Assembly (NCBI GenBank): GCA_947631215.1
Contig: CANRKN010000091.1
Location: 1 to 8,266 of the forward strand
Direction of reading: 5' to 3'
Length of the DNA: 8,266 nucleotides
DNA from: an uncultured Oscillospiraceae bacterium
Lineage (GTDB): Bacteria; Bacillota_A; Clostridia; Oscillospirales; Oscillospiraceae
This document shows, in pieces, positions 1 to 4,928 of the stretch. The translations under genes and the position numbers were made by a program. The notes under the pieces are model-generated. The model had not been told where the DNA came from. It did no database searches and worked only from the letters and a program-made list of their open reading frames with translations. The first letter of the stretch is position 1. The number at the start of each line of letters is the position of its first letter.

Positions 1-107
1 TGCTCTATGGGGAGCTGGCCGTGGCCCTGGGCATCACCCGGGACAGCGTCCGGGACTTCATCGCCCAGCGCCTGGAGGGCCGCGACGCGGACCTGCAGGC
101 GGTGTAA
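1..107 (+). CDS. 3' end of an unrecognised gene (C-terminal 34 residues)
   Basis: An open frame enters from the left edge and ends at a TAA at 105-107. The first complete codon is at 3-5, and the tail reads LYGELAVALGITRDSVRDFI followed by an acidic/basic helix ending LQAV. The segment GELAVALGITRDSVRDFI looks like a small helix-turn-helix style end, but 34 residues are too few to name a family. Codon use is very GC-rich and matches the convergent gene to its right. The frame ends about 20 bases before a strong terminator, which supports it as a genuine gene end. I do not recognise the product. Confidence 0.6.
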   Translation, partial: LYGELAVALGITRDSVRDFIAQRLEGRDADLQAV

Positions 108-126
108 GACACCCACAACAAAACGA

Positions 127-156
127 CCCGCCGGGGAGCTCCCCGGCGGGGTTTTT
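127..156. terminator. Bidirectional Rho-independent terminator
   Basis: A perfect 24-base palindrome (127-150; arms CCCGCCGGGG and CCCCGGCGGG around AGCT) is followed by GTTTTT on the plus strand. On the minus strand it is followed by TCGTTTTGTT. It lies between two convergent genes: the one ending at 107 on plus and the one ending at 155 on minus, whose TAA overlaps the plus-strand T-run. It can therefore end transcription from both sides. Confidence 0.9.
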
Positions 157-1447
157 ATAGGCCCTGGGCCAGCATGGCGTCGGCCAGGCGGCGGAAGGCC
201 AGGGCCCGGGCGGCGCGGGCCAGGTCATTGCCCTGAGCGGGGTCCCATACCTGGCGCAGCAGCGCCTCCATGGCCGCCCGCAGCCGCTTATCCGCCTCCC
301 AGGGGCCCGTCTTGGGCTCCCCGGCCATGAGCTCCGCCCCGGCGCCGGCGAGAATGCCGGGGGCGTAGACCGCCGCGCCGGCGAGGATGCGCCCGGCCAG
401 GGCCGTGGTGACCAGGGGCGCTGTCTCGAACACCCCCAGGGGCCGGTGGGCCATGAGCCGCCGGGCACCGGCGGAGCCCAGTCTTGCGCCGCCATCGCCC
501 AATATCACCACGTCCGCCGGGATGTCCCCCAGCACCGGCCCGGGCCGGTACTCCACCCCGGGCCGGCGGATGGCCCAGAGCAGCAGGGGCAGCCCCGGCT
601 TTTCCGCCATGTCCCGCAGCAGCGGCAGGGGCAGGCCCTCCTCCGCGCAGAGGCAGCCGGTCTCGTCCCCCGCGGCCACCACCCGTGCTCCGGCCCGCAC
701 CGCCATCTCCCCCGCCCAGGCGGCGGAGGCCCCGCAGCCCGCCAAAAGCACGGTCATGTCCTCCAGCCGCTCCCCGGCGCAGGCGTGCAGGGCCGCCCGG
801 GCGAAGTGGCACAGGCCGTGGCCGATAGCCTTGGCCCGGCCCATGGCAGGCAGGCCCCGTCCATGAATGGCGCCGCCGGTGAGAGCCGCCAGGCGCTGAT
901 GCTGCCCAGCCAATAGGGTCAGCTCCCGGGCGGGTACCTGCCCCTCCCAGTCCCCGGGCCGGAAGCCGGGCCCCAGGTGGGGATAGAGCCCCTCCATGAA
1001 GGCCCGGCAGAACCGGCGGCTCTCGCCGTCCGACAGGTCCGCGGGGGAGACGTCCGCCCCCGCCAGGGCCCCGCCCCAGGCGAGCCCCGCCAGCGCCCGG
1101 CCCAGGGTCAGCTCCAGAGCCATGGCCTTGGCCCCGGAAAGGTCCAGCCCCGCCCGCAGCAACAGGGCGCACCGCCCCGGGCCCAGGACGGTGCTCCAGC
1201 GGATGTATATGCCCCGGGTCAGCTGCTCCCGGCCCCGGTCGTCGGTCCATACCACCGGGAAGAGACAGGTCTGCTCCGGTTCGGCCAGCCGTTCCGGCAG
1301 GGCCCGGGCGGCGTAGATGGGCTGCTCCTCCAGACAGGGGCCGACGCTCTCGTAGAGCAGTTCCAGGGTCTGGAGGAAGGATGTCTGGCCGGGGTCGCGG
1401 CCGGCCGCCGCGGCGTAGGCCCGGCGGATATAGGGATGCTCGGTCAT
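155..1447 (-). CDS. Glutamate dehydrogenase-like protein lacking the catalytic lysines (probable pseudoenzyme)
   Basis: This 430-residue protein (hexameric GDH is about 450) is collinear with glutamate dehydrogenase. Preserved landmarks are a VVWTDDRGREQLTRGIYIRW strand like GDH's VPW.DD.G...VN.GYRVQF, LGP at 88-90, RRFCRAFMEGLYPHLGP at 144-160, a Rossmann loop LLAGCGASAA (GxGxxA at 237-242), and the tail RRLADAMLAQGL like GDH's K/QKIADAMMAQGI. Set ungapped against my recollection of Clostridium symbiosum GDH, Lys89 becomes Arg92, Lys113 Gly116, Lys125 Leu128, Asp165 Glu168 and Ser380 Ala375, so oxidative deamination of glutamate is very unlikely. The reading frame is intact with no stops, arguing for a maintained non-catalytic or altered role rather than a decaying gene. 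The ATG at 1447 is chosen because GGGAGG lies about 6 bases upstream; an in-frame extension to 1549 would run through repeats and into the tRNA promoter. The gene is extremely GC-rich. Function is unknown; nucleotide binding or regulation of a true GDH is inference. Confidence 0.85.
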   Translation of the reverse strand: MTEHPYIRRAYAAAAGRDPGQTSFLQTLELLYESVGPCLEEQPIYAARALPERLAEPEQTCLFPVVWTDDRGREQLTRGIYIRWSTVLGPGRCALLLRAGLDLSGAKAMALELTLGRALAGLAWGGALAGADVSPADLSDGESRRFCRAFMEGLYPHLGPGFRPGDWEGQVPARELTLLAGQHQRLAALTGGAIHGRGLPAMGRAKAIGHGLCHFARAALHACAGERLEDMTVLLAGCGASAAWAGEMAVRAGARVVAAGDETGCLCAEEGLPLPLLRDMAEKPGLPLLLWAIRRPGVEYRPGPVLGDIPADVVILGDGGARLGSAGARRLMAHRPLGVFETAPLVTTALAGRILAGAAVYAPGILAGAGAELMAGEPKTGPWEADKRLRAAMEALLRQVWDPAQGNDLARAARALAFRRLADAMLAQGL

Positions 1448-1479
1448 AGGTCCCTCCCACATGGATGCGTTTTTCAGCA

Positions 1480-1514
1480 TCCTATGCGCCGGGCGAGATG
1501 TCCTATGCCCCGGG
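1480..1514. promoter_or_regulatory. Paired 14-bp direct repeats upstream of the GDH-like gene (possible operator)
   Basis: TCCTATGCGCCGGG (1480-1493) and TCCTATGCCCCGGG (1501-1514) differ at one base and start exactly 21 bp apart, two DNA turns. They lie 33-67 bases ahead of the minus-strand start at 1447 and just left of the tRNA promoter. The spacing is what a dimeric regulator on one DNA face would need. A minus-strand TAAAAT at 1533-1538 could be a -10 for that gene but lacks a good -35, so the promoter is not assigned. Confidence 0.35.
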
Positions 1515-1542
1515 GGACAGGCGGTTTTTCTTATTTTACCCG

Positions 1543-1571
1543 TTGACAAGGGGAGAGATTTATGCTATAGT
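1543..1571 (+). promoter_or_regulatory. Sigma-A type promoter of the tRNA-Thr/tRNA-Tyr unit
   Basis: TTGACA at 1543-1548 and TATAGT at 1566-1571 are separated by exactly 17 bp, followed 19 bases later by the first tRNA base. This is a near-consensus housekeeping promoter as expected for stable RNA genes. No comparable promoter is visible between the two tRNAs, so both are probably co-transcribed. Confidence 0.85.
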
Positions 1572-1590
1572 GCAACGGCTGGGAAGATCA

Positions 1591-1666
1591 GCTGGTATAG
1601 CTCAGTTGGTAGAGCAGCTGATTTGTAATCAGCAGGTCGGGGGTTCGAGTCCGTCTACCAGCTCCA
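1591..1666 (+). tRNA. tRNA-Thr (anticodon UGU)
   Basis: This is a 76-base cloverleaf with encoded CCA. The acceptor stem is GCTGGTA (1591-1597) with TACCAGC (1656-1662), the discriminator is T1663 and CCA is 1664-1666. The D arm is GCTC..GAGC; the anticodon stem is GCTGA/TCAGC with loop TTTGTAA (1622-1628) and anticodon TGT at 1624-1626, which reads ACA and other ACN codons. The T loop contains GGTTCGAGTCC. All elements are canonical. Confidence 0.97.
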
Positions 1667-1743
1667 TCGTCAGAGGCGGCTTGCTCCGTTCCGCTTCCGG
1701 CGCAGCCGAAAGCTGCACGTCCGCGCCCCGCCTCTTCCTTTTT

Positions 1744-1826
1744 CAAATCGAAACCACTTCGTTGGGTTTCGATTTGAGAACGAGGGTCGGACCCGCTGCG
1801 CTGGGCTCCGATTTGAGTAACGGGGG
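1744..1826 (+). repeat. Two tandem 39-bp hairpin repeats between the tRNAs
   Basis: Unit 1 (1748-1786) and unit 2 (1787-about 1826) repeat with a period of 39 bp; 24 of the first 31 positions are identical without gaps, and both share CCGATTTGAG/TCGATTTGAG followed by an AACG-GGG tail. Each unit folds. In unit 1, CAAATCGAAACC (1744-1755) pairs perfectly with GGTTTCGATTTG (1765-1776) around a 9-base loop. Unit 2 has CGGACCC opposite GGGCTCCG with one defect. The A1751-T1769 pair of unit 1 is a G1790-C1808 pair in unit 2, a compensatory change. The spacer from 1667 to 1743 shows nothing else. A role in processing or spacing of the tRNA transcript is possible but unproven. Confidence 0.7.
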
Positions 1827-1847
1827 AGAGGACGCAAAAATGAATAT

Positions 1848-1932
1848 GGGGGAATTCCCGAGTGGCCAAAGGGGACAGACTGTAAATCTGCTGGCAATGC
1901 CTTCGGTGGTTCGAATCCACCTTCCCCCACCA
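1848..1932 (+). tRNA. tRNA-Tyr (anticodon GUA)
   Basis: This is an 85-base class II tRNA with a long variable arm and encoded CCA. The acceptor stem is GGGGGAA (1848-1854) with TTCCCCC (1922-1928), the discriminator is A1929 and CCA is 1930-1932. The anticodon loop is CTGTAAA (1880-1886) with GTA at 1882-1884, decoding UAC/UAU. The variable arm TGGCAATGCCTTCG precedes the T arm GGTTCGAATCC. The outermost anticodon-stem pair (A1875/C1891) is a mismatch, a small departure from the usual GCAGA/TCTGC. Confidence 0.97.
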
Positions 1933-1981
1933 TAACTGATAACGCAGTTTGATACAATGGTATCGACTGCGTTATCGTTAT
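1932..1981 (+). repeat. Long inverted repeat abutting the tRNA-Tyr 3' end
   Basis: ATAAC (1932-1936), one bulged T, then GATAACGCAGT (1938-1948) pair with ACTGCGTTATC (1966-1976) and GTTAT (1977-1981). This gives a 16-bp outer stem whose first base is the last A of the tRNA CCA. Inside it GATAC (1951-1955) pairs with GTATC (1960-1964) around AATG. There is no T-run after the stem, so it is a poor intrinsic terminator alone. It may aid 3' processing or termination together with the next hairpin, or mark an integration site. Confidence 0.7.
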
Positions 1982-1988
1982 ATTGTGC

Positions 1989-2026
1989 CAACACGCCAAG
2001 GCTTTCCGCCCTGGCGTGTTGCATTT
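1989..2026 (+). terminator. Rho-independent terminator of the tRNA unit
   Basis: CAACACGCCA (1989-1998) pairs with TGGCGTGTTG (2012-2021), extended by GG (2000-2001) with CC (2010-2011) around loop CTTTCCGC, and is followed by CATTTTA. The strong stem plus short T-run, 57 bases past the tRNA-Tyr end and before a new promoter region, fits an intrinsic terminator. Confidence 0.8.
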
Positions 2027-2104
2027 TATGAGTTGTAATGCCTGTATGGCGCGGTTTTGAGAGGGGCTCTCGGGGTGAAAGCACAGGCTCTGGCGGGCTG
2101 CTAC
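2027..2104. other. Gene-free spacer with weak dyads
   Basis: There is no convincing gene here. Two weak dyads are visible: GCCTGT (2040-2045) opposite ACAGGC (2082-2087), and GAGAG (2059-2063) opposite CTCTC (2067-2071) inside it. Together they could form a small two-part stem, but nothing links it to a known element. GC content falls from this point rightward, marking the start of the accessory segment. Confidence 0.35.
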
Positions 2105-2179
2105 CGTTAAACGACCGCGATTCGTTAAATTACCGGGGATTCGTTAAACAGCCGCGGTATCGTTAAACGACCGACTGTA
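2105..2179 (+). repeat. Four 18-19 bp direct repeats (iteron/operator-like array)
   Basis: Units begin at 2105, 2123, 2142 and 2161: CGTTAAACGACCGCGATT, CGTTAAATTACCGGGGATT, CGTTAAACAGCCGCGGTAT and CGTTAAACGACCGACTGT. The CGTTAAA core is invariant and CCG follows at a fixed distance, with a period of 18, 19 and 19 bp and no unique spacers. The array ends about 40 bp ahead of the -35 of the regulator promoter. Repeats of this form usually serve as multi-site protein binding, so an operator or enhancer for the WYL operon is plausible. An iteron role is less likely because no replication gene is in view. Confidence 0.65.
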
Positions 2180-2219
2180 GCCGTAATCTCAAATTGTGCA
2201 ACATAAAGAACCTCCCTCC

Positions 2220-2247
2220 TTTACAATGCAGAAATGGAGTATATAAT
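2220..2247 (+). promoter_or_regulatory. Candidate promoter P1 of the regulator-toxin operon
   Basis: TTTACA (2220-2225) and TATAAT (2242-2247) are separated by 16 bp. Transcription would start near 2254, giving a leader of about 80 bases before the ATG at 2332. The TTTACA box sits about 40 bp right of the CGTTAAA array, so a factor bound there could act from upstream. Confidence 0.6.
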
Positions 2248-2275
2248 GGAGATGGTTGACAAGAAGTAAGACCCA

Positions 2276-2308
2276 ATGACACATTTTGTCATCGACGGTC
2301 CGTATAAT
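2276..2308 (+). promoter_or_regulatory. Palindromic operator and second -10 (P2) ahead of the WYL gene
   Basis: ATGACA (2276-2281) and TGTCAT (2287-2292) form a 6-bp inverted repeat around CATTT. A perfect TATAAT follows at 2303-2308. No TTGACA-like box lies at the proper distance; the region that would be the -35 overlaps the palindrome. A protein bound there would either block or substitute for -35 contacts. The next downstream gene encodes a DNA-binding WYL protein, so autoregulation through this dyad is a reasonable inference. Confidence 0.5.
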
Positions 2309-2331
2309 GGGCGTCGAAAGGAGAACAGAGG

Positions 2332-3294
2332 ATGGCAGAGCGAATACTCGGCATCTATACAAAGCTACTGGACGGGAAAACCGTCATCAAAGCGGATGAG
2401 GCGGCCTTCTACGGCGTAACAGAACGGAGCATTCAGCGGGATATCGATGCTCTGCGGGCTTTCCTTGCCGATCAACACACGGATCAGGACGTGGTGTATG
2501 ATCGCAAGCAGGGTGGGTTCCGTCTGATAAACCACCGCCCGGTCACACTCAGCAACAGCGAAACACTGGCGGTGTGCAAGATTCTGCTGGAGAGTCGGTC
2601 CATGTGCAAGGAAGAGATGCTTCCTATATTGGACAAGCTGCTGGCATGCTGCGTCCCCGAAGAGAGCAAACAGGCCGTGATGGAGTTGGTGGCGAACGAG
2701 AAGCATCATTACATAGAACCGCACCACGGTCAGAAAATCCTTCCGGGCCTGTGGGAGTTGGGACAGGCTATCCAGAAGCATCAGGTCATTGAAATCGTGT
2801 ATGAGCGGATGAAGGACCCAAAACTGGTGCGGCGGCGGGTAAAACCTGTCGGCATCATGTTCTCCGAGTATTACTTCTATCTGACGGCATTTTTGGATGA
2901 CAAGTCCTCCTTTGATAACCCAGATGACTTGTTTCCCACGATATACCGGCTCGACCGTATCAGACGCTATGAGGTGACGAAGGAGACTTTCAGCGTCCCC
3001 TATAAGGACCGATTCCAAGAAGGCGAGTTTCGCAAGCGGGTGCAGTTCATGTATGGGGGCCGGCTCCAGACGGTGCGGTTCACATACTCCGGACTCTCAG
3101 TTGAAGCGGTACTGGACCGGCTGCCAACAGCGGAGGTCATAAGCAAGCACGACGGCGTGTATGAGATCCGTGCGGAGGTCTTTGGGACCGGCATAGAGAT
3201 GTGGCTGAGGAGCCAGGGCGAGGCGGTACAGGTGCTGTCGCCGGACGATCTTGCAGAGAAGGTATCCAACAAAAACAGGGGGAGCGGGAAATGA
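2332..3294 (+). CDS. WYL-domain transcriptional regulator (HTH-WYL-WCX)
   Basis: This 320-residue protein has the full architecture of WYL regulators. An N-terminal winged helix (about 1-65) has recognition-helix sequence VTERSIQRDIDALRAFL. A linker leads to the WYL core (about 150-215), with VYERM, RRRVKPVGIMF, the motif YYFYLTAF at 180-187 (F182-Y183-L184 in place of W-Y-L) and YRLDRIRRYEV. A C-terminal WCX-type domain (about 240-315) contains VRFTYSGLSVEAVLDRL and a WLRSQGEAVQVLSP end. WYL domains bind ligands such as nucleotides or nucleic acid fragments and often control defence loci (known for the family, not shown here). The start is supported by AAAGGAG at 2318-2323. The stop overlaps the next ATG by 4 bases (ATGA), implying translational coupling and a shared transcript with the secreted proteins. 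It probably acts at the dyad or direct repeats just upstream. Confidence 0.9.
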   Translation: MAERILGIYTKLLDGKTVIKADEAAFYGVTERSIQRDIDALRAFLADQHTDQDVVYDRKQGGFRLINHRPVTLSNSETLAVCKILLESRSMCKEEMLPILDKLLACCVPEESKQAVMELVANEKHHYIEPHHGQKILPGLWELGQAIQKHQVIEIVYERMKDPKLVRRRVKPVGIMFSEYYFYLTAFLDDKSSFDNPDDLFPTIYRLDRIRRYEVTKETFSVPYKDRFQEGEFRKRVQFMYGGRLQTVRFTYSGLSVEAVLDRLPTAEVISKHDGVYEIRAEVFGTGIEMWLRSQGEAVQVLSPDDLAEKVSNKNRGSGK

Positions 3295-4928
3295 AAATGA
3301 GCAATGTGATGGCGGCAAAGCGTGGCTTGCGCCTTTTTGCAATGGTAATGGCGGCAGCGGTCATGCTGGGGAGCGCACCGACGGTGATGGCGCATGCGCA
3401 GGAGAAGAAATGCACTGTTCCCGGCGCGGCCTATGTGGTGGAGGGCGAAGATACAGCATATGCTATCACTTCGGAAACCGCCGATGAAGACGCGGAACTG
3501 ATAGGCGAGCTCTCTATTGCCGGAGACCTGAGCGAAGGGGAAGACACCGGTGAATATATGATGGGGAGCGGGAGTGCTGTCTTTAGTTATTCCTATGACG
3601 CCGACAGTCTGGAAGGGACCGAGGAAGAGTGGCATCTCGTCAAGGATGGCACCAAGACGATCGGCAATATGAAGTTGGATGACGACATCGGTAAGGGCGC
3701 TATGATCCTGCAGACATCGCTAGATGGCGAGAACTGGACGGAGGAATGGGTCAAGACCAATATTTTTGCGGGCGGCCAGTCTTCGCTGGAGAATCTCTAC
3801 ACCACAAAATATGTACAGCAGCAGAATGGGTGTTATTTCAGACTGATCGTAGCTTACGAGATGGAGAGAACGACCGGCAGCCATAAAGTGGCGAAGGTCA
3901 TAAGCGTGGACGATAAGGAGTACAAGAGATACACCGAAGTCTACACGTTCTATATCGTGGATGAGACGACCGGGGAGACAGCCCTATCGCCCACCGATAC
4001 GCCCCGTAAAGAGCTGGGCAAGAAGATCAACACCGGAAAAGATAACGGATATTCCGGGCAGAAGGATATCGACCTGGACGATCCTCATTACGGATGGGAC
4101 ATCGGCACCTTTGCTGTCAATGGGTATACCCGCGAGACGAGCGACGGAGATCGCCCGGTATTTTTGAAAAATGTCGGTGACAAAGTGACGCTTTGGTTCC
4201 GACTGGACCAGGATATCAACTGCCTGAATGGCAACAGTGACCTTTCTATTTCAGAAGATGGGAACGGCTACGATAGAAACATGGAGGTCCCACAGACGAA
4301 CTTCAAACGGGGGACCCTGATCGTCCGTTATACCAATGAGCAGGGCGTTGCGGATGATCCTGTTATCTATACGGATTTCCTGGCTGCCAACACGAAAACA
4401 GGGGCAGATACCAAGGTCATCCTCTTTGAGGAGGGTGATTATGAGGTGTCTCTGGATTATGAAATCAAAAACAGTCGGTTGAGCGTCAAGGGTAAGGACA
4501 TAGTCCCTACCTATACGAATTATAAGATTGACTTTGAGTTCTCCATCCGAAATGGAAACTGCATGGTATATCCCTTTGATTTGGAGACGGGAGCGGAGTT
4601 GGCCAACAATGCGGTCACTCCTAATGGTTTCCGGCTGGATATGGCAAGGTCCCGTTATCTGACCATCGACGTGGAGCGAGCCTCGCTGAAAATGGCCTCG
4701 GACGGGACGATCAACAAAGATGTGCGGGCCAATGGACCCGCAATGGATGGCGAGACTTATACCGATGAGGGCATGTATACCTTTAGAGTCAATAATCTTT
4801 ATACCGGAGAGTCCACAGTAAAAACCATCTATGTAGGTGGTAGTGAAGCTATGACGGCGTTGGCAAAGTCCGGCTTAAGTGTGGACGACTGGAATAAACA
4901 GATTGCCGAGGGGGTAAGAGTGGGATGA
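3291..4928 (+). CDS. Secreted acidic beta-rich protein of unknown function
   Basis: The 545-residue product starts at the ATG overlapping the regulator stop (ATGA), with GGGGGAG just upstream; an in-frame upstream start at 3201 would lie inside the regulator and is rejected. Residues 1-36 are a classic Sec signal peptide: basic KRGLR, a hydrophobic LFAMVMAAAVMLG core, and a likely cleavage after AHA (36/37). The mature part is rich in Asp, Glu, Thr and Tyr with alternating hydrophobic strands (for example YTEVYTFYIVDETTG, VTLWFRLDQDIN, GTLIVRYTNEQG, NYKIDFEFSIRNG), suggesting several beta-sandwich domains. A last strand, KTIYVGGSEA, precedes a short helical tail. No LPXTG, transmembrane anchor or catalytic motif is visible. 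Its own stop overlaps the toxin start by 4 bases, so equal, coupled production with the toxin is expected. It may be a carrier, adhesin or delivery partner; I do not recognise the family. Confidence 0.85.
   Translation: MKMSNVMAAKRGLRLFAMVMAAAVMLGSAPTVMAHAQEKKCTVPGAAYVVEGEDTAYAITSETADEDAELIGELSIAGDLSEGEDTGEYMMGSGSAVFSYSYDADSLEGTEEEWHLVKDGTKTIGNMKLDDDIGKGAMILQTSLDGENWTEEWVKTNIFAGGQSSLENLYTTKYVQQQNGCYFRLIVAYEMERTTGSHKVAKVISVDDKEYKRYTEVYTFYIVDETTGETALSPTDTPRKELGKKINTGKDNGYSGQKDIDLDDPHYGWDIGTFAVNGYTRETSDGDRPVFLKNVGDKVTLWFRLDQDINCLNGNSDLSISEDGNGYDRNMEVPQTNFKRGTLIVRYTNEQGVADDPVIYTDFLAANTKTGADTKVILFEEGDYEVSLDYEIKNSRLSVKGKDIVPTYTNYKIDFEFSIRNGNCMVYPFDLETGAELANNAVTPNGFRLDMARSRYLTIDVERASLKMASDGTINKDVRANGPAMDGETYTDEGMYTFRVNNLYTGESTVKTIYVGGSEAMTALAKSGLSVDDWNKQIAEGVRVG

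Noticed and set aside
288..1460. Second long minus-strand frame (390 codons) and several plus-strand frames over the GDH-like gene
   Set aside because: They are shadows caused by very high GC content: Gly/Pro/Arg-rich translations without domains. The 430-codon frame carries the GDH signatures from end to end.
155..1549. Longer GDH-like start at 1549
   Set aside because: The extra 34 codons cross the 21-bp-spaced repeats and reach the tRNA promoter, have no ribosome site, and have no counterpart in GDH. The ATG at 1447 has GGGAGG.
1465..1935. Plus-strand 156-codon open frame through the tRNA region
   Set aside because: It spans the tRNA promoter, both tRNAs and the hairpin repeats, so it cannot be a real coding region.
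1588..1999. Minus-strand open frames of about 110 codons with strings such as RRTRTPDLLI and MDSNHRR, across both tRNAs
   Set aside because: They are antisense readings of tRNA-Thr and tRNA-Tyr. Peptides of this kind are familiar false annotations opposite tRNAs, and no ribosome site or codon bias supports them.
2105..2179. CRISPR array reading of the CGTTAAA repeats
   Set aside because: The period is only 18-19 bp with no unique 30-bp spacers, the repeat is short and variable, and no cas genes are present.
3201..3290. Upstream extension of the secreted protein to 3201
   Set aside because: It would add 30 Gly/Arg/Glu-rich residues in front of a perfect signal peptide and lie inside the regulator gene. 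The ATGA-overlapping start has GGGGGAG upstream.
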